Under the pieces are notes generated by a model, which had not been told where the DNA came from, searched no databases, and worked only from the letters and a program-made list of their open reading frames with translations. Positions 18,898 to 33,029 of a stretch of DNA of 64,000 nt are shown one piece after another. The translations under genes and the position numbers were made by a program. Positions within the stretch are counted from its first letter, which is position 1. Each line of letters opens with the position of its first letter. Source of the stretch: Trichomonas vaginalis G3 (taxonomy: Eukaryota > Parabasalia > Trichomonadida > Trichomonadidae); NCBI RefSeq assembly GCF_026262505.1, contig NC_067206.1:38515660-38579659 (forward strand), read 5' to 3'.

Positions 18898-19164
18898 AGT
18901 ATGATTGGAATTTATTTTTGCATTAATCCTGCTGTGTTGTCAAAATGTCATGTTGTCATCATTTTTAAAAGAAGTTAAATAACCTGGTAGCACATGGTAA
19001 CATGGTAACACCATCAGTTATTCAAAAATAATTCATAAATGCCTTCCTCCTTTCGTACCTGTTGTCAAAATGTCATGTTGTCATCATTTTTAAAAGAAGT
19101 TAAATAACCTGGTAGCACATGGTAACATGGTAACACCATCAGTTATTCAAAAATATATTTTTGG
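18898..19164. repeat. Two reverse-orientation D modules after the helicase gene, left arm
   Basis: No gene. Two ~76-bp modules at 18935-19010 and 19060-19135 (TGTTGTCAAAATGTCATGTT ... GGTAACATGGTAACA) are the reverse complement of the U modules upstream, so the helicase gene sits between inverted copies. The ~49-bp linker CCATCAGTTATTCAAAAATA ... CCTTTCGTACC separates them. The right arm has three D modules instead of two. Confidence 0.9.
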
Positions 19165-19380
19165 TTAGTCTTCATATGGATATTTTACAACAATTCCCCA
19201 ATGTATAAACTTTTCATACGCTTTTTCATAAGCTTTATATACCTTCAGAAATTTTGCATAATCTTTAGAAGCATTTAGATATTGTTTAAATGCTTTGTAT
19301 GTCTTCAGAAATTTTGCATAATCTTTTACATGTTCTTCGTTCTCTTCTTCTGTCATGAGTTCCGAATATTCTAAATTCAT
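19165..19380 (-). CDS. 71-residue repeat-bearing small protein, left arm
   Basis: Minus-strand ORF starting MNLEYSELMTEEENEEHVKD at 19380 and ending HWGIVVKYPYED. It holds two imperfect ~20-residue repeats (KDYAKFLKTYKAFKQYLNAS and KDYAKFLKVYKAYEKAYEKF). The right-arm copy (53885-54040) has only one repeat and 51 residues. The predicted protein is a charged amphipathic helix. It is convergent with the helicase gene and begins next to the satellite. Function unknown. Survival of the frame in both arms despite a different repeat number favours a real gene. Confidence 0.55.
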   Translation of the reverse strand: MNLEYSELMTEEENEEHVKDYAKFLKTYKAFKQYLNASKDYAKFLKVYKAYEKAYEKFIHWGIVVKYPYED

Positions 19381-22300
19381 GTTCTTTCATATGAGATAAA
19401 ATTTTATAAAAAAAAAATAAAATTAGCTTAGATTTTTTTATTCTTCCTCTTTGAAGTTGTCGAAACTTCTTCGTATATGTTTTGTCGAAACTTCTTCGTA
19501 AACTAAACGTAAATGTTTTGTCATGACTTCATCGTAAACACTTTGTCAAAACTTCATCGTAAATGCTTTGTCGAAACTTCTTCGTATATGTTTTGTTATG
19601 ATTTCATCGTAAATGTTTTGTCATGATTTCATCGTAAACACTTTGTCAAAACTTCATCATAAACACTTTGTCAAAACTTCATCGTAAATGCTTTGTCGAA
19701 ACTTCTTCGTATATGTTTTGTTATGATTTCATCGTAAATGTTTTGTCATGATTTCATCGTAAACACTTTGTCAAAACTTCATCATAAACACTTTGTCAAA
19801 ACTTCATCGTATATGTTTTGTCATGACTTCTTCGTATATGCTTTGTCGAAACTTCTTCGTAAACTAAACGTAAATGTTTTGTCATGACTTCATCGTATAT
19901 GTTTTGTTATGACTTTGTCATGACTTCATCGTATATGTTTTGTCAAAACTTCATCGAACTTAAACGTAAATGTTTTGTCATGATTTCATCGTATAGGCTT
20001 TGTTATGACTTCATCGAACTTAAACGTAAATGTTATGTCGAAACTTCTTCGTAAACACTTTGTCAAAACTTCTTCGTAAACACTTTGTCAAAACTTCTTC
20101 GTAAACACTTTGTCAAAACTTCTTCGTAAACACTTTGTCAAAACTTCTTCGTAAACACTTTGTCATGACTTCTTCGTAAATGTTTTGTCGAAACTTCTTC
20201 GTAAACACTTTGTCAAAACTTCTTCGTAAACACTTTGTCATGACTTCATCGTAAACTAAACGTAAATGTTTTGTCATGACTTCATCGTAAATGTTTTGTC
20301 ATGATTTCATCGTATAGGCTTTGTTATGACTTCATCGAACTTAAACGTAAATGTTTTGTCGAAACTTCTTCGTAAACACTTTGTCAAAACTTCTTCGTAA
20401 ACTAAACGTAAATGTTTTGTCATGACTGCATCGTAAATGTTTTGTCATGATTTCATCGTATAGGCTTTGTCATGATTTCATCGTAAACACTTTGTCAAAA
20501 CTTCATCGTAAACTAAACGTATATGTTTTGTCATGACTTCATCGTAAATGTTTTGTCAAAACTTCATCGAACTTAAACGTATATGTTTTGTCAAAACTTC
20601 ATCGTAAACACTTTGTCAAAACTTCATCGTAAACACTTTGTCAAAACTTCATCGTAAACACTTTGTCAAAACTTCTTCGTAAACACTTTGTCATGACTTC
20701 ATCGTATATGTTTTGTCAAAACTTCATCGAATTTAAACGTATATGTTTTGTCATGATTTCTTCGTATATGTTTTGTTATGATTTCTTCGTAAATGCTTTG
20801 TCGAAACTTCATCGTAAACACTTTGTCGAAACTTCTTCGTAAACACTTTGTCAAGACTTCATCGTATATGTTTTGTCAAAACTTCATCGTAAACTAAACG
20901 TATATGTTTTGTCAAAACTTCATCGTATATGTTTTGTCAAAACTTCATCGTAAACTAAACGTAAATGTTTTGTTATGACTTCATCGAACTTAAACGTATA
21001 TGTTTTGTCAAAACTTCATCGAACTTAAACGTATATGTTTTGTCATGATTTCATCGTAAATGTTTTGTTATGACTTCATCGAACTTAAACGTAAATGTTT
21101 TGTCGAAACTTCTTCGTAAACACTTTGTCAAAACTTCTTCGTAAACACTTTGTCATGACTTCATCGTATATGTTTTGTCAAAACTTCATCGAATTTAAAC
21201 GTATATGTTTTGTCATGATTTCTTCGTATATGTTTTGTTATGATTTCTTCGTAAATGCTTTGTCGAAACTTCTTCGTAAACACTTTGTCAAGACTTCATC
21301 GTATATGTTTTGTCAAAACTTCATCGTAAACACTTTGTCAAAACTTCATCGTATATGTTTTGTCATGACTTCTTCGTAAATGTTTTGTTATGACTTCTTC
21401 GTAAATGTTTTGTCATGACTTCATCGTAAATGTTTTGTTATGACTTCATCGAACTTAAACGTAAATGTTTTGTCGAAACTTCTTCGTAAACACTTTGTCA
21501 AAACTTCATCGTATATGTTTTGTCAAAACTTCATCGAACTTAAACGTATATGTTTTGTCAAAACTTCATCGTAAACACTTTGTCAAAACTTCTTCGTAAA
21601 CACTTTGTCAAAACTTCTTCGTAAACACTTTGTCAAAACTTCTTCGTAAACACTTTGTCATGACTTCATCGTATATGTTTTGTCAAAACTTCATCGTAAA
21701 CTAAACGTAAATGTTTTGTTATGACTTCATCGTATATGTTTTGTTATGATTTCTTCGTAAATGCTTTGTCGAAACTTCTTCGTAAACACTTTGTCAAGAC
21801 TTCATCGTATATGTTTTGTCAAAACTTCATCGTAAACTAAACGTAAATGTTTTGTTATGACTTCATCGAACTTAAACGTATATGTTTTGTCAAAACTTCA
21901 TCGTATATGTTTTGTCAAAACTTCATCGTAAACTAAACGTAAATGTTTTGTTATGACTTCATCGAACTTAAACGTATATGTTTTGTCAAAACTTCATCGA
22001 ACTTAAACGTATATGTTTTGTCATGATTTCATCGTAAATGTTTTGTTATGACTTCATCGAACTTAAACGTAAATGTTTTGTCGAAACTTCTTCGTAAACA
22101 CTTTGTCAAAACTTCTTCGTAAACACTTTGTCATGACTTCATCGTATATGTTTTGTCAAAACTTCATCGAATTTAAACGTATATGTTTTGTCATGATTTC
22201 ATCGTATATGTTTTGTTATGATTTCTTCGTATATGTTTTGTCAAAACTTCATCGTAAACACTTTGTCAAAACTTCATCGTATATGTTTTGTCATGACTTC

Positions 22301-25300
22301 TTCGTAAATGTTTTGTTATGACTTCTTCGTAAATGTTTTGTCATGACTTCATCGTAAATGTTTTGTTATGACTTCATCGAACTTAAACGTAAATGTTTTG
22401 TCGAAACTTCTTCGTAAACACTTTGTCAAAACTTCATCGTATATGTTTTGTCAAAACTTCATCGTAAACACTTTGTCAAAACTTCTTCGTAAACACTTTG
22501 TCAAAACTTCTTCGTAAACACTTTGTCAAAACTTCTTCGTAAACACTTTGTCATGACTTCATCGTATATGTTTTGTCAAAACTTCTTCGTAAACACTTTG
22601 TCATGACTTCATCGTAAACACTTTGTCAAAACTTCTTCGTAAACACTTTGTCATGACTTCATCGTATATGTTTTGTCAAAACTTCTTCGTAAACACTTTG
22701 TCATGACTTCATCGTAAACACTTTGTCAAAACTTCTTCGTAAACACTTTGTCATGACTTCATCGTATATGTTTTGTCAAAACTTCATCGAATTTAAACGT
22801 ATATGTTTTGTCATGATTTCATCGTATATGTTTTGTTATGATTTCTTCGTATATGTTTTGTCATGACTTCATCGTAAACACTTTGTCAAAACTTCTTCGT
22901 AAACACTTTGTCAAAACTTCTTCGTAAACACTTTGTCATGACTTCATCGTATATGTTTTGTCAAAACTTCATCGAATTTAAACGTATATGTTTTGTCATG
23001 ATTTCATCGTATATGTTTTGTTATGATTTCTTCGTATATGTTTTGTCAAAACTTCATCGTAAACACTTTGTCAAAACTTCTTCGTAAACACTTTGTCATG
23101 ACTTCATCGTAAACACTTTGTCAAAACTTCTTCGTAAACACTTTGTCATGACTTCATCGTATATGTTTTGTCAAAACTTCATCGAATTTAAACGTATATG
23201 TTTTGTTATGATTTCTTCGTAAATGCTTTGTCGAAACTTCTTCGTAAATGTTTTGTCATGACTTCTTCGTAAACACTTTGTCATGACTTCATCGTAAACA
23301 CTTTGTCAAAACTTCTTCGTAAACACTTTGTCATGACTTCATCGTAAACACTTTGTCATGACTTCATCGTAAACACTTTGTCAAAACTTCTTCGTAAACA
23401 CTTTGTCATGACTTCATCGTATATGTTTTGTCAAAACTTCTTCGTAAACACTTTGTCATGACTTCATCGTAAACACTTTGTCAAAACTTCTTCGTAAACA
23501 CTTTGTCATGACTTCATCGTAAACACTTTGTCAAAACTTCTTCGTAAACACTTTGTCATGACTTCATCGTATATGTTTTGTCAAAACTTCATCGAATTTA
23601 AACGTATATGTTTTGTCATGATTTCATCGTATATGTTTTGTTATGATTTCTTCGTATATGTTTTGTCATGACTTCATCGTAAACACTTTGTCAAAACTTC
23701 TTCATAAACACTTTGTCATGACTTCATCGTAAACACTTTGTCAAAACTTCTTCGTAAACACTTTGTCATGACTTCATCGTATATGTTTTGTCAAAACTTC
23801 ATCGAATTTAAACGTATATGTTTTGTCATGATTTCATCGTATATGTTTTGTTATGATTTCTTCGTATATGTTTTGTCATGACTTCATCGTAAACACTTTG
23901 TCAAAACTTCTTCATAAACACTTTGTCATGACTTCTTCGTAAACACTTTGTCAAAACTTCTTCGTAAACACTTTGTCATGACTTCATCGTATATGTTTTG
24001 TCAAAACTTCATCGAATTTAAACGTATATGTTTTGTCATGATTTCATCGTATATGTTTTGTTATGATTTCTTCGTATATGTTTTGTCAAAACTTCATCGT
24101 AAACACTTTGTCAAAACTTCTTCGTAAACACTTTGTCATGACTTCATCGTAAACACTTTGTCAAAACTTCTTCGTAAACACTTTGTCATGACTTCATCGT
24201 ATATGTTTTGTCAAAACTTCATCGAATTTAAACGTATATGTTTTGTCATGATTTCTTCGTATATGTTGTGTTATGATTTCTTCGTAAATGCTTTATCGAA
24301 ATTTCTTCGTAAATGCTTTGTCGAAACTTCTTCGTAAACACTTTGTCGAAACTTCTTCGTAAACACTTTGTCAAGACTTCATCGTATATGTTTTGTCAAA
24401 ACTTCATCGTAAACTAAACGTAAATGTTTTGTTATGACTTCATCGAACTTAAACGTATATGTTTTGTCAAAACTTCATCGTAAACTAAACGTAAATGTTT
24501 TGTTATGACTTCATCGAACTTAAACGTATATGTTTTGTCAAAACTTCATCGAACTTAAACGTATATGTTTTGTCATGATTTCATCGTAAATGTTTTGTTA
24601 TGACTTCATCGAACTTAAACGTAAATGTTTTGTCGAAACTTCTTCGTAAACACTTTGTCAAAACTTCTTCGTAAACACTTTGTCATGACTTCATCGTATA
24701 TGTTTTGTCAAAACTTCATCGAATTTAAACGTATATGTTTTGTCATGATTTCATCGTATATGTTTTGTTATGATTTCTTCGTATATGTTTTGTCAAAACT
24801 TCATCGTAAACACTTTGTCAAAACTTCTTCGTAAACACTTTGTCATGACTTCATCGTAAACACTTTGTCAAAACTTCTTCGTAAACACTTTGTCATGACT
24901 TCATCGTATATGTTTTGTCAAAACTTCATCGAATTTAAACGTATATGTTTTGTCATGATTTCTTCGTATATGTTTTGTTATGATTTCTTCGTAAATGCTT
25001 TGTCGAAACTTCTTCGTAAATGTTTTGTCATGACTTCATCGTAAACACTTTGTCAAAACTTCTTCGTAAACACTTTGTCAAGACTTCATCGTATATGTTT
25101 TGTCAAAACTTCATCGTAAACTAAACGTAAATGTTTTGTTATGACTTCATCGAACTTAAACGTATATGTTTTGTCAAAACTTCATCGTAAACTAACCGTA
25201 AATGTTTTGTTATGACTTCATCGAACTTAAACGTATATGTTTTGTCAAAACTTCATCGAACTTAAACGTATATGTTTTGTCATGATTTCATCGTAAATGT

Positions 25301-28300
25301 TTTGTTATGACTTCATCGAACTTAAACGTAAATGTTTTGTCGAAACTTCTTCGTAAACACTTTGTCAAAACTTCTTCGTAAACACTTTGTCATGACTTCA
25401 TCGTATATGTTTTGTCAAAACTTCATCGAATTTAAACGTATATGTTTTGTCATGATTTCATCGTATATGTTTTGTTATGATTTCTTCGTATATGTTTTGT
25501 CAAAACTTCATCGTAAACACTTTGTCAAAACTTCTTCGTAAACACTTTGTCATGACTTCATCGTAAACACTTTGTCAAAACTTCTTCGTAAACACTTTGT
25601 CATGACTTCATCGTATATGTTTTGTCAAAACTTCATCGAATTTAAACGTATATGTTTTGTCATGATTTCTTCGTATATGTTTTGTTATGATTTCTTCGTA
25701 AATGCTTTGTCGAAACTTCTTCGTAAATGTTTTGTCATGACTTCTTCGTAAACACTTTGTCATGACTTCATCGTAAACACTTTGTCAAAACTTCTTCGTA
25801 AACACTTTGTCATGACTTCATCGTATATGTTTTGTCAAAACTTCATCGAACTTAAACGTATATGTTTTGTCAAAACTTCATCGTAAACACTTTGTCAAAA
25901 CTTCATCGTAAACACTTTGTCAAAACTTCATCGTAAACACTTTGTCAAAACTTCTTCGTAAACACTTTGTCATGACTTCATCGTATATGTTTTGTCAAAA
26001 CTTCTTCGTAAACACTTTGTCATGACTTCATCGTATATGTTTTGTCAAAACTTCATCGTAAACACTTTGTCAAAACTTCATCGTATATGTTTTGTCAAAA
26101 CTTCATCGAATTTAAACGTATATGTTTTGTCATGATTTCATCGTATATGTTTTGTTATGATTTCTTCGTATATGTTTTGTCAAAACTTCATCGTAAACAC
26201 TTTGTCAAAACTTCTTCGTAAACACTTTGTCATGACTTCTTCGTAAACACTTTGTCAAAACTTCTTCGTAAACACTTTGTCATGACTTCATCGTATATGT
26301 TTTGTCAAAACTTCATCGAATTTAAACGTATATGTTTTGTCATGATTTCATCGTATATGTTTTGTTATGATTTCTTCGTATATGTTTTGTCAAAACTTCA
26401 TCGTAAACACTTTGTCAAAACTTCTTCGTAAACACTTTGTCATGACTTCTTCGTAAACACTTTGTCAAAACTTCTTCGTAAACACTTTGTCATGACTTCA
26501 TCGTATATGTTTTGTCAAAACTTCATCGAATTTAAACGTATATGTTTTGTCAAAACTTCATCGTAAACACTTTGTCAAAACTTCTTCGTAAACACTTTGT
26601 CATGACTTCATCGTAAACACTTTGTCAAAACTTCTTCGTAAACACTTTGTCATGACTTCATCGTATATGTTTTGTCAAAACTTCTTCGTAAACACTTTGT
26701 CATGACTTCATCGTAAACACTTTGTCAAAACTTCTTCGTAAACACTTTGTCATGACTTCATCGTATATGTTTTGTCAAAACTTCATCGAATTTAAACGTA
26801 TATGTTTTGTCATGATTTCTTCGTATATGTTTTGTTATGATTTCTTCGTAAATGCTTTGTCGAAACTTCTTCGTAAATGTTTTGTCATGACTTCTTCGTA
26901 AACACTTTGTCATGACTTCATCGTAAACACTTTGTCAAAACTTCTTCGTAAACACTTTGTCATGACTTCATCGTATATGTTTTGTCAAAACTTCATCGAA
27001 TTTAAACGTATATGTTTTGTCATGATTTCATCGTATATGTTTTGTTATGATTTCTTCGTATATGTTTTGTCAAAACTTCATCGTAAACACTTTGTCAAAA
27101 CTTCTTCGTAAACACTTTGTCATGACTTCTTCGTAAACACTTTGTCAAAACTTCTTCGTAAACACTTTGTCATGACTTCATCGTATATGTTTTGTCAAAA
27201 CTTCATCGAATTTAAACGTATATGTTTTGTCATGATTTCATCGTATATGTTTTGTTATGATTTCTTCGTATATGTTTTGTCATGACTTCATCGTAAACAC
27301 TTTGTCAAAACTTCTTCATAAACACTTTGTCATGACTTCATCGTATATGTTTTGTCAAAACTTCATCGTAAACACTTTGTCATGACTTCATCGTATATGT
27401 TTTGTCAAAACTTCATCGAATTTAAACGTCTATGTTTTGTCATGATTTCATCGTATATGTTTTGTTATGATTTCTTCGTATATGTTTTGTCAAAACTTCA
27501 TCGTAAACACTTTGTCAAAACTTCTTCGTAAACACTTTGTCATGACTTCTTCGTAAACACTTTGTCAAAACTTCTTCGTAAACACTTTGTCATGACTTCA
27601 TCGTATATGTTTTGTCAAAACTTCATCGAATTTAAACGTATATGTTTTGTCATGATTTCTTCGTATATGTTTTGTTATGATTTCTTCGTAAATGCTTTGT
27701 CGAAACTTCTTCGTAAACACGTTGTCAAGACTTCATCGTATATGCTTTGTCGAAACTTCTTCGTAAACACTTTGTCAAGACTTCATCGTATATGTTTTGT
27801 CAAAACTTCATCGTAAACTAAACGTAAATGTTTTGTTATGACTTCATCGAACTTAAACGTATATGTTTTGTCAAAACTTCATCGTAAACTAAACGTAAAT
27901 GTTTTGTTATGACTTCATCGAACTTAAACGTATATGTTTTGTCAAAACTTCATCGAACTTAAACGTATATGTTTTGTCATGATTTCATCGTAAATGTTTT
28001 GTTATGACTTCATCGAACTTAAACGTAAATGTTTTGTCGAAACTTCTTCGTAAACACTTTGTCAAAACTTCTTCGTAAACACTTTGTCATGACTTCATCG
28101 TATATGTTTTGTCAAAACTTCATCGAATTTAAACGTATATGTTTTGTCATGATTTCATCGTATATGTTTTGTTATGATTTCTTCGTATATGTTTTGTCAA
28201 AACTTCATCGTAAACACTTTGTCAAAACTTCATCGTATATGTTTTGTCATGACTTCTTCGTAAATGTTTTGTCATGATTTCATCGTAAATGTTTTGTTAT

Positions 28301-31300
28301 GACTTCTTCGTAAATGTTTTGTTATGACTTCATCGAACTTAAACGTATATGTTTTGTCAAAACTTCATCGTAAACACTTTGTCATGACTTCATCGTAAAC
28401 ACTTTGTCATGACTTCATCGTAAACACTTTGTCAAAACTTCTTCGTAAACACTTTGTCATGACTTCATCGTATATGTTTTGTCAAAACTTCTTCGTAAAC
28501 ACTTTGTCATGACTTCTTCGTAAACACTTTGTCATGACTTCATCGTAAACACTTTGTCAAAACTTCTTCGTAAACACTTTGTCATGACTTCATCGTATAT
28601 GTTTTGTCAAAACTTCTTCGTAAACACTTTGTCATGACTTCATCGTAAACACTTTGTCAAAACTTCTTCGTAAACACTTTGTCATGACTTCATCGTATAT
28701 GTTTTGTCAAAACTTCATCGAATTTAAACGTATATGTTTTGTCATGATTTCATCGTATATGTTTTGTTATGATTTCTTCGTATATGTTTTGTCAAAACTT
28801 CATCGTAAACACTTTGTCAAAACTTCATCGTATATGTTTTGTCATGACTTCTTCGTAAATGTTTTGTCATGATTTCATCGTAAATGTTTTGTTATGACTT
28901 CTTCGTAAATGTTTTGTTATGACTTCATCGAACTTAAACGTATATGTTTTGTCAAAAACTTCATCGTAAACACTTTGTCATGACTTCATCGTAAACACTT
29001 TGTCATGACTTCATCGTAAACACTTTGTCAAAACTTCTTCGTAAACACTTTGTCATGACTTCATCGTATATGTTTTGTCAAAACTTCTTCGTAAACACTT
29101 TGTCATGACTTCATCGTAAACACTTTGTCAAAACTTCTTCGTAAACACTTTGTCATGACTTCATCGTAAACACTTTGTCAAAACTTCTTCGTAAACACTT
29201 TGTCATGACTTCATCGTAAACACTTTGTCAAAACTTCTTCGTAAACACTTTGTCATGACTTCATCGTATATGTTTTGTCAAAACTTCATCGAATTTAAAC
29301 GTATATGTTTTGTCATGACTTCATCGTAAACACTTTGTCAAAACTTCTTCGTAAACACTTTGTCAAAACTTCTTCGTAAACACTTTGTCATGACTTCATC
29401 GTAAACACTTTGTCAAAACTTCTTCGTAAACACTTTGTCATGACTTCATCGTATATGTTTTGTCAAAACTTCATCGAATTTAAACGTATATGTTTTGTCA
29501 TGATTTCTTCGTATATGTTTTGTTATGATTTCTTCGTATATGTTTTGTCAAAACTTCATCGTAAACACTTTGTCAAAACTTCTTCGTAAACACTTTGTCA
29601 AGACTTCATCGTATATGTTTTGTCAAAACTTCATCGTAAACTAAACGTAAATGTTTTGTTATGACTTCATCGAACTTAAACGTATATGTTTTGTCAAAAC
29701 TTCATCGTATATGTTTTGTCAAAACTTCATCGTAAACTAAACGTAAATGTTTTGTTATGACTTCATCGAACTTAAACGTATATGTTTTGTCAAAACTTCA
29801 TCGAACTTAAACGTATATGTTTTGTCATGATTTCATCGTAAATGTTTTGTTATGACTTCATCGAACTTAAACGTAAATGTTTTGTCGAAACTTCTTCGTA
29901 AACACTTTGTCAAAACTTCTTCGTAAACACTTTGTCATGACTTCATCGTATATGTTTTGTCAAAACTTCATCGAATTTAAACGTATATGTTTTGTCATGA
30001 TTTCATCGTATATGTTTTGTTATGATTTCTTCGTATATGTTTTGTCAAAACTTCATCGTAAACACTTTGTCAAAACTTCATCGTATATGTTTTGTCATGA
30101 CTTCTTCGTAAATGTTTTGTCATGATTTCATCGTAAATGTTTTGTTATGACTTCTTCGTAAATGTTTTGTTATGACTTCATCGAACTTAAACGTATATGT
30201 TTTGTCAAAACTTCATCGTAAACACTTTGTCATGACTTCATCGTAAACACTTTGTCATGACTTCATCGTAAACACTTTGTCAAAACTTCTTCGTAAACAC
30301 TTTGTCATGACTTCATCGTATATGTTTTGTCAAAACTTCTTCGTAAACACTTTGTCATGACTTCATCGTAAACACTTTGTCAAAACTTCTTCGTAAACAC
30401 TTTGTCATGACTTCATCGTATATGTTTTGTCAAAACTTCATCGAATTTAAACGTATATGTTTTGTCATGATTTCATCGTATATGTTTTGTTATGATTTCT
30501 TCGTAAATGCTTTGTCGAAACTTCTTCGTAAACACTTTGTCATGACTTCATCGTAAACACTTTGTCAAAACTTCTTCGTAAACACTTTGTCATGACTTCT
30601 TCGTATATGTTTTGTCAAAACTTCTTCGTAAACACTTTGTCATGACTTCATCGTAAACACTTTGTCAAAACTTCTTCGTAAACACTTTGTCATGACTTCA
30701 TCGTAAACACTTTGTCAAAACTTCTTCGTAAACACTTTGTCATGACTTCATCGTAAACACTTTGTCAAAACTTCTTCGTAAACACTTTGTCATGACTTCA
30801 TCGTATATGTTTTGTCAAAACTTCATCGAATTTAAACGTATATGTTTTGTCATGATTTCATCGTATATGTTTTGTTATGACTTCATCGAACTTAAACGTA
30901 TATGTTTTGTCAAAACTTCATCGTAAACACTTTGTCAAAACTTCTTCGTAAACACTTTGTCATGACTTCATCGTAAACACTTTGTCAAAACTTCTTCGTA
31001 AACACTTTGTCATGACTTGTGCGTATATGTTTTGTCAAAACTTCTTCGTAAACACTTTGTCATGACTTCATCGTATATGTTTTGTCAAAACTTCATCGAA
31101 TTTAAACGTATATGTTTTGTCATGATTTCATCGTATATGTTTTGTTATGATTTCTTCGTATATGTTTTGTCGAAACTTCTTCGTAAACACTTTGTCATGA
31201 CTTCATCGTAAACACTTTGTCATGACTTCATCGTAAACACTTTGTCAAAACTTCTTCGTAAACACTTTGTCATGACTTCATCGTATATGTTTTGTCAAAA

Positions 31301-33029
31301 CTTCTTCGTAAACACTTTGTCATGACTTCATCGTAAACACTTTGTCAAAACTTCTTCGTAAACACTTTGTCATGACTTCATCGTAAACACTTTGTCAAAA
31401 CTTCTTCGTAAACACTTTGTCATGACTTCATCGTATATGTTTTGTCAAAACTTCTTCGTAAACACTTTGTCATGACTTCATCGTAAACACTTTGTCAAAA
31501 CTTCTTCGTAAACACTTTGTCATGACTTCATCGTAAACACTTTGTCAAAACTTCTTCGTAAACACTTTGTCATGACTTCATCGTATATGTTTTGTCAAAA
31601 CTTCATCGAATTTAAACGTATATGTTTTGTCATGATTTCATCGTATATGTTTTGTTATGACTTCATCGAACTTAAACGTATATGTTTTGTCAAAACTTCA
31701 TCGTAAACACTTTGTCAAAACTTCTTCGTAAACACTTTGTCATGACTTCATCGTAACACTTTGTCAAAACTTCTTCGTAAACACTTTGTCATGACTTCAT
31801 CGTATATGTTTTGTCAAAACTTCATCGAATTTAAACGTATATGTTTTGTCATGATTTCTTCGTATATGTTTTGTTATGATTTCTTCGTAAATGCTTTGTC
31901 GAAACTTCTTCGTAAACACTTTGTCAAGACTTCATCGTATATGTTTTGTCAAAACTTCATCGTAAACTAAACGTAAATGTTTTGTTATGACTTCATCGAA
32001 CTTAAACGTATATGTTTTGTCAAAACTTCATCGTATATGTTTTGTCAAAACTTCATCGTAAACTAAACGTAAATGTTTTGTTATGACTTCATCGAACTTA
32101 AACGTATATGTTTTGTCAAAACTTCATCGAACTTAAACGTATATGTTTTGTCATGATTTCATCGTAAATGTTTTGTTATGACTTCATCGAACTTAAACGT
32201 AAACACTTTGTCAAAACTTCTTCGTAAACACTTTGTCATGACTTCATCGTATATGTTTTGTCAAAACTTCATCGAATTTAAACGTATATGTTTTGTCATG
32301 ATTTCTTCGTATATGTTTTGTTATGATTTCTTCGTATATGTTTTGTCAAAACTTCATCGTAAACACTTTGTCAAAACTTCTTCGTAAACACTTTGTCAAA
32401 ACTTCTTCGTAAACACTTTGTCATGACTTCATCGTATATGTTTTGTCAAAACTTCATCGAATTTAAACGTATATGTTTTGTCATGACTTCATCGTATATG
32501 TTTTGTCAAAACTTCATCGTAAACACTTTGTCAAAACTTCTTCGTAAACACTTTGTCATGACTTCTTCGTAAATGTTTTGTCATGATTTCATCGTAAATG
32601 TTTTGTTATGACTTCTTCGTAAATGTTTTGTCATGACTTCATCGTAAATGTTTTGTTATGACTTCATCGAACTTAAACGTATATGTTTTGTCGAAACTTC
32701 TTCGTAAACACTTTGTCAAAACTTCATCGTATATGTTTTGTCAAAACTTCATCGAACTTAAACGTATATGTTTTGTCAAAACTTCATCGTAAACACTTTG
32801 TCAAAACTTCTTCGTAAACACTTTGTCATGACTTCATCGTAAACACTTTGTCAAAACTTCTTCGTAAACACTTTGTCATGACTTCATCGTATATGTTTTG
32901 TCAAAACTTCATCGAATTTAAACGTATATGTTTTGTCATGATTTCATCGTATATGTTTTGTTATGATTTCTTCGTATATGTTTTGTCAAAACTTCATCGT
33001 AAACACTTTGTCAAAACTTCTTCGTAAAC

